Assembly (NCBI GenBank): GCA_050084515.1
Contig: CM114274.1
Coordinates: forward strand, 26,908,001 to 26,972,000
Direction: 5' to 3'
Origin: Blasia pusilla
Taxonomy: Eukaryota; Marchantiophyta; Marchantiopsida; Blasiales
Length of the DNA: 64,000 nt
Position 1 is the first letter of the stretch; every line of letters starts with the position of its first letter. The notes under the pieces are model-generated. The model worked only from the letters and a program-made list of their open reading frames with translations. It was not told the origin of the DNA and did not search any database. Both the position numbers and the translations under genes were made by a program. Of the stretch, positions 11,501-27,095 are shown piece by piece.

Positions 11501-14500
11501 TGGGAAAATATACACATGTTTCACTTTAAGTCTTCTTAAATAAGGTTATTTAAGAAGTCTAATTATTTTTGTTTTCTAAATGATTTGCATCAAATAGGAG
11601 GAAAATGCTTAAGACTCTCCTTAAGGGCTCTCCTAGAGGTCTCTTGACCGTATCACGTAAGATTTCCATAGAGGTTTGAGCGGAGTGGGACAGACTTATT
11701 TGTTTCCCTAACCACCAAATAGTACCATGATAGTAGATTACCTACCCCATTTATATAAACAAATGGCACCCACTTTTGAAAATATCGGGTAATCTATCAC
11801 CTCATATCATTACAACACTCGCATTTTAAATACTGGCGCGTGATCTTCAGATTAAAAAAAATTATAGTGTAGCGTTGCCCCTCCTTATTTAACAACACGA
11901 GAGAAGGGTTTTGTCCAACCCCATCATCTTTTAATTTTATAGATTCACGTGGAAAGGTTTCCCTAGTCCCTAATCAGAGTCTATATAACCATTTGAAAAC
12001 AAGACAAAAATTTCAACTTCTTCTTACGTCAAAATTCAAAATAAGTTATCAACATAGTTACAACCGAACAGATTCTCTCATGAATGAAGGTAAGGTGTTC
12101 CCAAGAAATCCCACAAACAAATACGCGAAAAACAAAAAGTATCCTCGCGACTCTCTAAATAACCGAAAATATAAGTTTCCCGACCAAAATAAATCAATTT
12201 AATATTTGGAACGATTTCCGACTAACGAGTCCTCCCATTTAAGAATCGCCGCGCTCCATGGGAGATGGGCCCCTCGCTGGAGAGGCATTGAATTGCCGTC
12301 TCGGTAACCCGAGTTAGCGGACTCCGGATCGCACAAGCCGTCTGTGGTTCCGGGTGCGACCACGAGTGCACGCAGCGAGCGGATCTCGCGACGAGTCCGT
12401 GACAAAGTGCACTACTGACGGAAAGAGGAAGCCGAGACGAATAAATGGATGGAGGGGACGGGTGGGTGGGTGTATGGATGGATGGATGGGTCACGGTCCA
12501 ACGGTTCAATGGTGCGAAGAGTCAGTCGGGAGAAAGAGGGAAGGGAAGAGTGAGAGACCGGAGGACAAATCGGCGCAGGATCGGGATGGTATCGGGTTTC
12601 CCGCTGGGCTGATATCCTTCCCGGCTGTCTCCGAAATATTCTCTGCTAGCGTCGACGCCCCGTGTTGGTAACAATGACGACAGTCGCGGATAAGCGGAGC
12701 AAGACAGTTGCTAGCAAGGAAGGAAAGCGAAGCCGAGTCCGTTACCGATGCTGTAATAATGGATCCACGCTACCGAGAATCTCTCGCCGAACGACAGGTG
12801 TGAAGTACCACCTCCGGGAAACCGGACAATACAGCAAAGAACCTTTGCGGTGCTCTCGCGGGCAAACCCGTATGCATGTGACGGCCTTTATGACTCGCTG
12901 ACGGAGATACAACGGGGTTACGGGGGTTGGCAGCGGCGGAGGAAGGCGAAGAAAAGCCCGACTAAATTTGGCGGTGAGTTGGTCTGTAATCATGGCCGCC
13001 TAAGCAGGCTTATCTTATGCCGGGCGGAGTTATTTCACTCCAAAAATGAAACGGATTAATTGCCAAAGTCACCTCCCTCCCATGCTCTGTAGACCGGCTA
13101 GGGTCCTAGGTAGCTTGCCAGATGTCGGGTGCGACCTAGCTGTTGCTCGCTATACGTTTTCAACGCGTTTGACTTGTGTCGTCCTTGATTTGACACCAGG
13201 AAATCAACGTTGACAAAAGGCACACGACCTGCCACCTGCCCTTGCATTGACGACAAACCCTCAAGGCCCTCTGACAGCATCGCTACAGTGGAAGGAGCGA
13301 AAGTCCCAAGAAGCCATCCGTTCTCCCTCTGCTCAGGAGCGAAGCTCACTCCTCTGCCGGCTGGCGTTCCCTAATGCCGAGCTCCGGAGTCGCCCGGCCG
13401 GTGACCGTCGTAATATGGAGCATATGTCGCGGAAAATATTACTAAACGCCAAAATCAGATGATCATTATTCATAAAATTGAAATTTTTGGCAATAAATCA
13501 TTTTTCCACGCGTCATTCATCACTCAAATCACTTTCAACTATAAATCTGAATTCTGAGATATAAAATTCAAGGCTCAGTTCTCCTTAACAAGAAGACCAT
13601 TCAGTCTGATCATCAAAATTCAAGACCCAAGGCTTTAGAACCCAACTATCAAACCCGTACGGCAGTCTACAAGTTTCACAGACTCCTTGCCTTCTCTCTT
13701 CTTCCAATCCCAACAACAATTACTGTGAAAACTGAATGAGGCACTGATCTTATCTCCTCCAGTCTCCAGATTCTCCAGGATGTCAGCAATTTCTCTCTTC
13801 AATCTCCTCCTTGACCTCTCTTGATTGCACACAGCTTCAATCAGCAATCAATTGTTCTGCAGCACCCCCACGCACTTAATCTCCTTTTCTGAGAGCTATA
13901 GAAACGATCTTGAGGTGATTCAAATTTTGACAAAACTCTCGCCTTCTCAGCTTTCCAATGGCATCTCAATCTCCTGGCGTTCCCAAATATAACTCTCACA
14001 AAGCTTTAAAACGTCATCTCCAACTTTCTGCAACAGATTTCTGACCCCCCTTCACTTGACAACTTCTCTCGTGCTCTCTGTTTCTGATCGCGCTCTCAAA
14101 ACTTGTTTCGTAAAAAGCCCTTCTTCGTGGCTTTCCAATGCATCCTTGATCTCCCCATATGACTTCCATTTGCTCCTCCAAAACTCGTTTTAGTCTTCTC
14201 TAACTTATCCTTCCAATTCACCTCCAAGGAGCTTTTGCCATTTGGCTCTCTTTGAATGGTAGAGACTTTTTCCCTCTTCCTTGGTCACTCTCACTACTTG
14301 GTCAAGTTTACTCAAATCTTTTTCTCCTCTTTCCTTGAGATTTTCTCTTGACCAAATATTTACCAAGATTCTTTGGCCGTCCACAATATTCCAACGGCAC
14401 CGTTACTTTTTGGACGGCAACTCCCCGTAATTGACTTCCTCCTTCTATCTTCTTTCCTTTTTAACCTCAGAAGTCTTATGCTTACTTTACGGGAGTGTAG

Positions 14501-17500
14501 CCTTCATATTTATTCTCGGCTAACACTTATAATTTCCCCGTAAGTATTACATGAAGTGCCCGACGGGCTTTACTACGACTTTCCTTCGGGATCTTTTAGC
14601 TTAGACTTCTAAAACTCCAAATCTCGACTTAGATGATCAAAATTACTTGTGGTATGAATCTTCATCGCCCAATCAAGTTTAGAATATACCTGCGCACTTA
14701 AAATGCGACGATTATTCGGTCGCGTGCCTTTTATGTACTTGACACGTCGTGTCGACTATTTCATATGTATAAACACTGCGACAACATATCACCCGAGCCC
14801 GTCCACGTCCAACGAACGAATGGTCGCAGTGTGTACGGCGTCGCAGCGTCATGACTATCCAGTCATAGCGGGTGCGTCGCCGTGTCCTCCGATCATTCGC
14901 TGCATCCTAGCGCAGTCGACTGGACGCGCGTGGTTGCCCGCGCCATCAGCTGACGTGGCTTCGTACTTAGGATTCAAACGCTCGTCCCGAGTTGAATACC
15001 GTATTAACTGCAGTATCGCGATCGAGGGCGCGCGGGCGGGCAGGCGAGCATATTCATGACGGGTCCGGCCGCAAACTGTGTCGGAGATCCCGTCGTAGAT
15101 CTCCGCCGCGTTACTTAACAGAGGAGGAGCGAATATATTTTCTTACCGGATCGCTGCTTTTGTCCATCATAGCCCTCGTTTCCTACCCGGTGCTCAGAGC
15201 CAGCCACGTCATCCCGCCAGGCGGATCCATACAACCTCCCGATTCGCCCTTACGTGGGGCTTGACTACACCACGACTTTTCTGGACTGCCCGGATTCTCC
15301 GCCTGAAGCCATCTTTACCTTCGCTCCCGTTCCTTCATCCGTGTTCGCTTTTCAACACTGGAAACTTACCACTGCATTTACTTCGTAACGGGATACTGGG
15401 GAACTGGGACGGGACTGATCTCACTTGCCCTCGTCTCCGTTCCCAGGACTCATCCTTGAGCCGCGACGCCATCCATATATAGCGTTTCCGTGCAACTTTT
15501 CAGCGACCACGTCGTACTGCGCTCCGCGGACTTGCGTTCCATCCGGTAGAAACTAACCTGCCGATTATAGTGACCCTCGATCAGATTAGTGTAGATGTAC
15601 GGAATTAATTACGTTATCTATATTTTTATTTTTTTAAAATAATGTTTTCCAAATATTAAGCTTAGACAGAAATTAGGAAAACCATCCTCCTTTAATGCTA
15701 AAGATTGGGACATTAAATATTTGTGTGGGAATGGAGGAAGGTGACACCCAACACATTTGATTTGATTGATTGATTTATTTTTATTTGATTTGATTGAAGC
15801 ATATTATTGCAGGACTGATTCGCTTGATATTATTATTTGGCCCTCCCAAGTAAGAGGATCGTTCATCTCTCAACCAAGAGAATCATTCCAAGTTGAGTCA
15901 AGAATCAATTAACAATTTTGGATTCAAGTTTATCCAACCCCATGCCAAGTAGCTATCTTATGCACTTCCAACAATGAGACTTCTTCAAAACTCCCCCTTT
16001 GATTAGTTCTATAAGGCCTTTCCTTATGAATGGATTGGTTTGACACTCATGGGAGTTTGATGAATGTCCTCAAAATCATTCCAACTAGATAGTGCACAAC
16101 AAGACTGGAAAAAGTTGAGTCATGGCAATGCACATGGTGACTTATAAGGAATGCATATTTTGGAAAGAAAAGGAAACAAAGTCTCGAGTAGAGAAATTTA
16201 AATTACAATGAGGAGAAGAAACATGTCCTCATAGAACTACCATTCCTCGCATTTTTCATAGGAATTGAAGTTGGATTCAAGGCCTTGACTCCACTTTTTC
16301 CACCCAATTTGTGCACTATCCCAATGGAATGAGGGTGTTTTTCAAATTCCAATCAGTGTCAAACCAAAAGTGAGCTAGTTTATACTTCATCACTTTTGGC
16401 TACTTTTAGCAAATACACAGCATCACATAAATCTACCTCATGTTTGGCTATTTTTAGCAAATATGCATCATCACCATTTCTCTAGTTTAGGGTATTATCG
16501 TTGATTTCTTCATGACTGTATTGGAGATTAAATTAAATTGAATTATGTTTTTTTACAGATTTTAGAACTTATTTGCAATCCTATTTTAGCATGTTGCTTG
16601 TGATGAAGATAATCCATCTTTACATGTAATATATTTAGGCATGATACCTCCTTGTCTTATATGGAGGATAACCTCATACCTATCCTCCCTTGTCTTCCTA
16701 CGAGAGGATAATGTATCATGTACACATATTCTGTGACTTTGTAGGAATCCACTTGTTGTTTGTTGAGATGAAAGTTTTGCCTTATACTCCATACATATTA
16801 TGACCTGATCTTGGAATGGTAACATGCTCACCTAAGTCATCATGGGAATATCCACAAGGATTTTTATCCTTCTTGCTTTATAAATAAGCACTCGGTGTTA
16901 GAAATAGTCTTCTAGAAGTAATTAAGTAGAGCTAGGCTAAGTAAATATGTGTTTTCCAATGTTCTCAATTACAAGAGTATGTGTGGTTTGAAATTTATAG
17001 AAATCACAATGTTTATATTATGGTACATGTTTGTTGAAGGCGCGATGTGTTATACTTTAAAATTAGAGTGCAATGAGAGTAGATTTTATAATCTTTGAAA
17101 CTAATTTGGTAATTTTTCAACGTTGTATATTTTGTTTTCAAAATTTTAGGGTAATTGTATTTTATATTTTTGTGTTCGATAGTCGGTATATGCTGATATA
17201 ATGAGTATTCACAAAAACCAATTCTCTCCATTTCACCATTTCTTCCACATATTCATCTTGGGCTATTCATTGAGGTATGTTTCTTTTCCCATAGAACCTC
17301 CAAATTATGAAATTATGAAAACCAATTAGGAGCTTCATGAGTTTTGGTTTTTAAGCGAACACATGTGTCAGTATATTTTTAAGTAGAAATGCAAGGAAAG
17401 TAACATCAAACTAAGTTCATGTCACGACTTGAGACCCTTTCTACATATATCCAAGAAAATGTTAACTAAAAATATCTCCAATAAAATTTAAAATCAAAGC

Positions 17501-19131
17501 ACACACTCACACTTCATATCTCTCTCTATATATATATATTGAGCCTTTTTTCTCATAGTATTTTGATGGTTGTACCTATAATAAATCCACACAACATACA
17601 ATACAAAACCACAAATATCACTACCAAGTTTGGGTCAATTAATTCGTCAATGTTGGGAAGGTGATTTGGCATGAAGTTATGCATACGTTCCGTTCAAACC
17701 TTACCATCACATCCCTCTGACAAAAGAACACATGACGGTAAGATTTCACACACTCTTAAAACCATGCTCCGTTGTTGTAACATCCAACAACTTTGGTGTC
17801 ATCTATAGTCTCCTTGATGCAACCTCTAGATCTTTGGTCACTAGTCTCCTCCCCAAAATAGTTGCATACCTCAATGTTTGTTGAGGTTGTGCAATACCCA
17901 AGTTCTTGACTCCGATGGGCATGACTATTGATAATACCTTTGCTTGTTAAGAACATGCTCATATCCAAAGATCTGGATCATTAGTGAGGTTCAACACTTC
18001 ACCAACATCACAACATATGGCTATAGGTAAATTTGACTCTTGTCCATAGAGGAAGAGTAAGGTCAAAATCTTGCCAAGGGTTCATGTCTACTAAACTTGT
18101 AGTCCATCAAACAATGATAATTTTGATTCTTCTTCTGCAAATGTACACACAAGACACATGGAAAATTACCCTCATAGCTTATGCAAGAGATGACGTCCAC
18201 ATAGACATGGCATGATATAGCAGCTAGCATGGTGGAGATATCGTCATCTAGGCTAGCAATAAAGCAAGCCATGGTTGCACTTGATATGGTGATTTTGGAT
18301 AACCTTATTGGATTTTTCCAAGTGGTTGGTCCATTTGGAGTTGTGTATTGACCATAGTGTATTTTAATTTATCCAAGAGAGATATACCATACGTTGGGGA
18401 AGGCAACATGTTAATTGATGGGTTTGTAGAGGTGCAAGATCACTCCGTGTCCATTTCTAATTCAGACATTGATCACTTGGAGGCACTTTCCTACCGTGAA
18501 GCTTGACTCATGAGGACATAGTGGTGAGGATTTGGAATGACCATCCTAAAAATAGTGAGATGGTTTAGACTCAATCGATGGTGACATCTTTGGATGTTTT
18601 TCTAGGGCCTACCATTTTTATCCCCTAGATTTCACACTTGACTTACGGGAGGAGATAACTTCCTATCAATCAGATTAGCAATCAGTTGAGGGATAAGCTC
18701 GTCAGCTACTCATGAGGTATGCACAAAGTCTTGACGGCCCCATGGCTCATTTCAAGGGTCAATAAAAAAGAAGCAACTGATAGCGTAGGGTTATGTTGGC
18801 CCAAAGATTTACTAGAGGAGGAAACCCAAGGAAAGGAAACCCCCGTAGAGGAGAGTTGTGAAGAATTCCATGCGATAATGACTGTGTATATACATGTCAA
18901 TGATGCTTCTTCAACTTTGTGGGGGATGAGCATTGAAGTGCTAAAGAGTGTAGATGAGGCAGACATGAAGTTAAGCTTATGCCCTAGAGTGATACCAGGC
19001 ACATGTACAGGTACCATGTGCTCAAGGACTCAAGGAGTATATACTTTGATACCTTGGATAATACATTGAAAATATGGCACTATCCTTAGAAGGGTATCCA
19101 TATCTCAGATTTATTTGGATTCCGATGTTTG
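11501..19131. other. Long intergenic stretch without recognisable genes
   Basis: The DNA alternates between AT-rich segments (11.5-12.2, 13.45-14.7, 15.6-19.1 kb) and GC/CpG-rich islands (12.2-13.4 and 14.7-15.5 kb). A degenerate GGAT minisatellite sits near 12,443-12,492. The islands contain overlapping short frames on both strands with no consistent domain. They may be old promoter or CpG-rich repeat remnants. I found no transposon termini or RNA genes. Confidence 0.4.
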
Positions 19132-19377
19132 GAGCAATTAAAACTACTTTTGTTATAGTGTTATAGGATGGTTTTTGAATAAAAAATACTTGTATGTTGA
19201 GAGAGATGAGATTGTGAGGAGAGTCTCATCACATCACACAGTGTTGTTAGTCTAGAGCAATTAGAACTACCCTTGGTTACGGTATTGTAGGACGGTTTAT
19301 GAGTAAAAACATACTTGTATGTTGAAAGAGATGAGATTGTGATGAGAGTCTCATTACAATATGTGGAGTGGGTAGTC
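19132..19377. repeat. Tandem duplication, 123-bp period
   Basis: GAGCAATTA-A/G-AACTAC begins at 19132 and again at 19255. The copies share ACTTGTATGTTGA(G/A)AGAGATGAGATTGTG and a GAGTCTCAT segment. Diverged, non-coding. Confidence 0.8.
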
Positions 19378-22300
19378 CAATAGTATCTTGACTTAATTTT
19401 GGTCAAGTTTGATGTTTTCCATCAGAGTATATCATCATGCTTTGACATCCAATATTTCATTTTTTATGGCACAAGATGTGGATAGAGTAGGTCTGATTCA
19501 TCAAGTGGTGGTAAGGTGGCTATTTGAACCTATTTAAGGATCATTCTTTGATGAGTTGGTGACATGGTTTGTAGGACTCGAGGTTGAGAATGTTTTAGGA
19601 GATGTTGCAAGTTCTTTAACATTTTTTTAATATTTCAGACTACTCATAAATGTTCTCCAACGTACATTTTTTAGAACTTGCTATTATTAGGTAACACTTG
19701 AGCACAAGTGTTACCAAATAAGTGAGTGTTCATTGAAAGCAGTCTTGGATAGGATCAGGATTGATGTTGGATCACAAATACACACTCCACAATTTTGGTG
19801 GATGAACCTTTTACCATCCAAGGTATTGACACAAGCTTATGATGGGGCCTAGAGGCCATCACTACTCACCATGGGTGCGATGTGGGATCAAGGGTGATAT
19901 TCCTTGAGTGAGAGCGAGCTACAAGGTTCTCTACAAGTACAACAACAATGCCCAAGATGGCATAGGCATGTGTTGGATAAGGCCCATGGTTTCAAAAAAA
20001 CGGACAAGTTTGTCCCTACAATAAACATGGACGGAAAAGTTTGGACATGTCCGCATATATGGATTGCAAAAGGTGGGGCACACACTAATAGTTCATGGTG
20101 AAAGGCAAGGCGGGCGAGAGGGATTGGAGGTAGGAGGAGGAAGAAACGAGAAAGTCCAGATCATGGAGGTGAGTGGGGGAGATGAGAAAGAAGGTGGAGA
20201 TGGGGCCCATAAGGACAAGTCCTTCTATAGGACGGACGAAAGTCCACGAATATGGACAAGTCCGCGGACATAGACTTTGTCCACATGCAACCTTGAAAAG
20301 GCAATGGATCCAACACATGAACATGTTAAATTGTCCTACTTCGGTGTCCAATCTAGATTTGGTAGAGCATAGATAGATGTAAGAGATATTGTGACTTCCC
20401 CTCCACTTTGTAGTGGAATGTCTACTAAGACGGGTGAGAAATTGGCTAGGAGTGTGATGATAATGGAGAGGCATCCATGAACTTCATAGGATGTGACATG
20501 CTAGTGGAGAGAGATGACGAATTTGGTGAGAGTTCATTTTTCTGATGGAGGTCATAGTGGTGTGTTCATAGAGTCGATGTGTGAGTTGGGAGAGCCATTG
20601 CCTACTCCTCCGGAGGTTGCACATTAACAACCATCATCCTCCTCTTCTACAAAGGTCAAGGGAGAGAATTGAAAACCTTTGATTGGTCCTAGGTTGAAAA
20701 GAGCGGAGAGCAGACAAGTGCTATAGTTGTTGTGGAGTTATTTGGATTGTTTTGCAAATATGCATTATTTAGCTACGTTGAAAAGGAATGATGTCATGGG
20801 AAGGTAAATGAGTGTAAAGTTTCTCTTAAAATGTCGAAATTTGTTTTTTTTATTATGTATGGAGTTGGACTTTAGAGCCAATTTTTTTTTCCTTGATTTG
20901 ATATTCATTTTTCAATAAGAACTATAACATAGTTTTATTATTAAATTAGTAAACCATAGTAATAAAAGAGATTTATGGCGGTCCACCTATTTGACATGTT
21001 GGAAAGTTTTCAATAAAAAATATTCTTTCTTACCCACCCTTCTCATAGTTGCCATATCTTGCATGTTGGAAAATTGGAGAAAACCCCTCTTTTTATATGA
21101 TTTATTTGTAGTAATTTTTTCTCAAAACAAATGAATTAAAATTACCCTATATCCTTTCGACCCTTATCGTAAACATATAAAGAAGGGAACTTCCCTTGTA
21201 AATATTTTGATGAAACTAAGGTTTTGAATTAGGCATGTAAAAAGGTACGCCAAATTTATGTTAGTGGTTAATGTAGGGATTTAAGATTTCCAAGTTTAGG
21301 CAAGGCAAACTCCATGTTTTGGAATTTCTTGATACATTTTTATTTGGATGTCACCTATATTATTGTTAATAATTATAAAGCTAATATAGGAAAATTAACA
21401 TTTCAGGAAACTTAATTTCATTTTTCTCATTGAAATCAAAGTGAGGAAGCTCATCATCATACCATAGTATTGTAAAGATTGAATGTGGGTTGGGGGGAGA
21501 AGGAAAAAAAGAAAAAGAAGGCCTAATTGTAACCCAAAAATATAAAATCATGTAGGCCCTTGTGGACTTTCCAAAGTGTGCTCTATCAATATGGTGGTCA
21601 TTAAATCACTTCAGAAAAATTCTTATAGTTTTCGTGGAGGGGTCTAAATGGAATATGAGAAAAAGGTAAAAATACCCCAATAAGAAAAGTTAAAACAAAC
21701 AATACCCCGATAAGAAAAGGTAAACAAAACCCCCCAATAATTAAGTCATGCTCACGTTGAGAGTTCGAGAGATTCCAAAGCTAAATATATCAAAGTCGCT
21801 TCCCTAATAAAAACAACAAATGGGCCCTTTTCTCTTCTCCCATTGGATTTTTCAATGAATATAATTTCTCGAGCTTTACGTGGCCTCATCAGAATAACTT
21901 GGATTTTTCAAAAATATCATGGACAACTTTATCCTCCTGTTTGAAGCGGATTAAAACAATAATATTAGATAAATTATTGGAGTTTGACCCTCTCTCCCAC
22001 TCTAAATTTAGACCTAAATATATGGAGTGAACATGACTTGGGTCGCTCTCAAAATTACCACCACCATCCAATATCTTTTTAATAATCATCAAGTTAGATG
22101 AATTACTTGAATCTTCACGCATAAATAAATAGATTTGAGGTTTATTTTTATAGTAAAGTGTATATTACATAATAGATGGATTAGCGGATACTTCCCATAG
22201 CACGCGCAATTATTACCCGTAAGTGAGGGGTTTTTTTTATAAAATAATCCTGCACTTTTTTATTCTTCATTTAGTTTAAAATATAATCTTTAAATCTCAT

Positions 22301-22449
22301 CTTCTTTCAAGTTCTAAGAAAGGTTTAAGAAAAGGAGTTTAAACTAAAGAAAACAAAACCCCTCACCCCTCTTGAGGAAAGTTGCCGTGACACGGTCCTT
22401 TCTTGTCCACCTCTCGTACTCAATTGTATCTTGTTAAAACAATAGATGT
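19378..22449. other. AT-rich intergenic DNA, no gene recognised
   Basis: Only short frames without family signature are present. Between 19.9 and 20.3 kb a GGACAAGT/ACTTGTCC motif recurs in several orientations. From 20.8 kb onward there are A/T runs. Nothing else supportable. Confidence 0.4.
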
Positions 22450-22980
22450 CCCTATTTCATGGGACCGTCCGGGTCGTTGCGACCTTGACCATGTTACGAA
22501 GGACTAATCCCATATATGTGCGGTGGCGGCGATCATAGAGAGTCGTCAATTTTTTTCGCCCAAAATTGATGGGTGCAGTAATGGCCCATCGTGTTGACAA
22601 CCAAAAGCTGTTATGAACAGTCGATGGGTTTTGCTTCATTATCGAATGAAATTTTATTTTGGGCACAAAATTGAGGTCCTCGCGACCTCAAATTCGTCCA
22701 TGAGATCAGCCTACAAAAGTATAGAGAAATTGATTTGTTATACTACCTTGACCCTAATTTCTAAGGGTTTGATCCCATGCGCGCCGATGTTGGGCCGATG
22801 CACCCAAAACTTTTGGGCGTAGAATCGGCCCAACGTCCTCGCGACTTTATCTAACAAAGCCCAAAACTTCTTACATGAAATCAAAAAAAAGTCTTGTAAA
22901 CAATTGGATAACCGTTTTGGACGCAGAAACTACAGCTTCGTGACCTCCGCGGGTGTCCATGGAATCAGCCCCTAAAAGTT
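22450..22980. repeat. Degenerate hairpin-rich repeat resembling the Harbinger left-end sequence
   Basis: This stretch repeats the theme CCCAAAA...TTTTGGGCG followed by GTCCTCGCGAC three times in variant forms. The clearest is a nested palindrome at 22789-22834, with GTTGGGCCGAT facing ATCGGCCCAAC around CCCAAAACTTTTGGG. The same CGCCCAAAAAA...GGGCG hairpin plus GTCCTCGCGACCTCC occurs near 2484-2536 in the Harbinger-type element. I infer an old member or relative of that family. Clean terminal repeats were not found here. Confidence 0.5.
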
Positions 22981-23200
22981 CTGAGAAATCCATTTGTCTC
23001 GTGGTCCACAAGGAATATAGTCCTTGAACTCAAAAGTGCGAAAGGTTGGAGTGGCACTGTCCAGAATGGTTTTCCATGGGACTCACCATAATGTCCTCCA
23101 AATCGAGGATTGAGAAGAAGGCAGTTGGAGCATCGTCATCGAATGCTGCTTGGATCCGATTCCATCGCTCTCGCTGGTGGGGATCCGGTGCGCTTCGCAC

Positions 23201-23304
23201 GCTCGCTTGCTTGCATGGACCCGTGGGATCGCGTCGCCAGAGAGTGCAGGAAGCTCGCTTGCTTGCATGGACCCGTGGGATCGCGTCGCGAGAGAGTGCA
23301 GGAA
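23201..23304. repeat. Tandem duplication, 52-bp period
   Basis: Two almost identical copies of a unit beginning GCTCGCTTGCTTGCATGGAC and ending GAGAGTGCAGGAA. Because 52 is not a multiple of three, the duplication shifts any reading frame, so overlapping open frames here are unlikely to be genes. Confidence 0.9.
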
Positions 23305-24418
23305 GGCCCGCGAATTCGGCTTCTTAGACTGCCCGTGGACGCGCATATGAAGAACAGTCTGCGTTCGCGATGCTCGCCCTAAAGTAAAGGTGAGCGTGGG
23401 AGAAGCGATCCTCTCGAGCTGACAGGGCGTTCGGGATGAGGTGCGGAGGGTTCCATGGCTCTCTCCCCTTCTTCGGGGGAAAGGTTTGCGCGATTCTGTT
23501 TGAGGGGAGGGGTTAGATCCCGGGATCATTGTATTTATGCTAATTGCACGTGTGACTTGTGTCACTAAATGGTCTAAACAGATCTTTTACCATCGTAGTG
23601 GTATTTCAGAGAAATTGGAACATGAGTTACGCGTGCTAGCTAAGTGGTTTTAAGTCCTGCGTTTAATTAAGAGCGCATGAATGGAAAGAGAATACGTGCT
23701 GATAATCGTACTGTGATCAGGCGGATTTCGCGAGTTGTTGGAGTTACTGCGGTGCAGGGGTTGGTGTTAGTGACTTGCGAAGGGGGGATTGGGTGGTGGT
23801 GGAGCTTGTAGGCGTTGTACGGATTGTTCTCTTCTCAGATACACCACTCAGGACTCGTGAGTTTCTTGCACATGGCAAACATGTTCAAGAATGTGAAATA
23901 TGTTTTTGAGAAGAATGTGGGATGTGTTGAGTCTCCAATCGCGATCATGTATTTCGATTTATCGCGGAAAATTCGAGGGGAACCTGCATAGTAGAAGACT
24001 TGATTCTTGGCTACTTAGGAATTTCATAAAATGTTTCACGTCATCTTCCTCAGGGAATATTGGGTATTGGTTATGCACTGAACATCTGACGGGCAGCTCC
24101 AGTCCCTGAGCACTGCATCGCACAATTGCGTGATACACGTTCGGCACCAATACTATCGCACTACTTAGTATTTGGTCATGGTCATCTGTGGTCCTCCACC
24201 CGCCATTCATTAGTTGTGTCTAGTCGATGCCATGCTCCTTCAGTAATGTCGCGCCTGATCGCTTCGAGGGAGATCGAAGAGTGAGGAAATCCATTTTTCT
24301 TAAAACGGCGACGGAAATGAGGAACGCTAAGGTTACCTACTGGGAAATTACTCATGGTGAGGGCACTCTATGTCATCGAATCACAATTTCCCTGTACGGA
24401 AAATTACTAATTTCAACC

Positions 24419-24617
24419 GTAGAAAGTAAAGTCCCCGTGTATATTTCCATGCCCTTACACGATTCTTATTGCGGTGGAAGAAGTCGCAGTACATCTTTAC
24501 AGAATCACTGAGGTCTACCGTAGAAAGTATACTCCGTGTATATTTCCATGCCCTTACACGAATCTTATTGCGGTGGAAGAGGTCGCAGTACATCTGTACA
24601 CCGACACTAAGTGTATT
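24419..24617. repeat. Tandem duplication, ~100-bp period
   Basis: GTAGAAAGTA(AAGTCCCC/TACTCC)GTGTATATTTCC starts at 24419 and 24519. Both copies contain CCATGCCCTTACACGA and GCGGTGGAAGA(A/G)GTCGCAGTACATCT. Non-coding. Confidence 0.85.
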
Positions 24618-25067
24618 GTGAGTGAGGATACAAGTTCTACCAAATATGAGGTATACTGCAAGATGATCAGTTTAAAAACTCCAATTCACTAACCCCTCAT
24701 TGAAAATGTTTTCGAATGAATGCTTCCTTGGAGGTAAACCAAGTAAATTGTAGAATCATGCCTATCCACCTGTGATGATCATGCCAGCAGTCCCATGAAA
24801 ACTGGCACCAAAAGTTTCCGTACCAACAGAAGTTTCCCAGGACTGGACACCAATCTAAATTGAGACAAGGAGTACAGCATACTGCACGAGATCGGTGTTA
24901 AAGTTTGAGCTCTTATACAGTGGTCATCAAAACGTGCTCTTTGAGACAAAAGTGAACAAATGGTGGGAAAAAATGTATCTTTCCGTGTTGTGATAAGTAT
25001 GTCAGTGCTGAAAGTCATGAGCTCACTCAACAGAGCAATGCCTTTCTAGAAAATTGGACCTAGGACC

Positions 25068-26881
<1,814 letters not shown>

Positions 26882-27084
26882 GGCGATAAACTTTGCGGTG
26901 ATCACGAGCAACGACGACGACGACGATTCCAATCAAGCGTAGCGAACCTCAATACTGAGCACCACTCTGCGCGAGGGGAGCGCTTTCAAGACGATCGAGC
27001 CAGAAAAGGCCCTCCACCCAAAGAGGGCTAGTCCGCGACCGCCTGCCCTAAAACCGTGCCTTCCACGGAAGGGACGCGCATCGG

Positions 27085-27095
27085 GTTTAGGGTTT
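27085..27095 (-). promoter_or_regulatory. Telo-box (AAACCCTAAAC) upstream of RPL10
   Basis: Read on the gene strand the site is AAACCCTAAAC, about 205 bp upstream of the RPL10 start codon. Telo-boxes are common promoter elements of plant ribosomal protein genes, often paired with TGGGCC/T site II motifs; a TGGGCC overlaps the start codon region at 26875-26880. Position and motif are seen; the regulatory role is inferred from the family. Confidence 0.6.

Noticed and set aside
12199-13462. Cluster of overlapping frames in a GC-rich island
   Set aside because: Frames overlap on both strands, none has a recognisable domain, and GC-rich DNA has fewer stops by chance.
14703-15482. CpG-rich segment with three plus-strand frames
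   Set aside because: No domain, no consistent splice structure and no homologue I recognise; composition alone explains the open frames.
23083-23565. 160-codon minus frame
   Set aside because: It runs across a 52-bp tandem duplication, which would shift any true frame, and has no recognisable domain.
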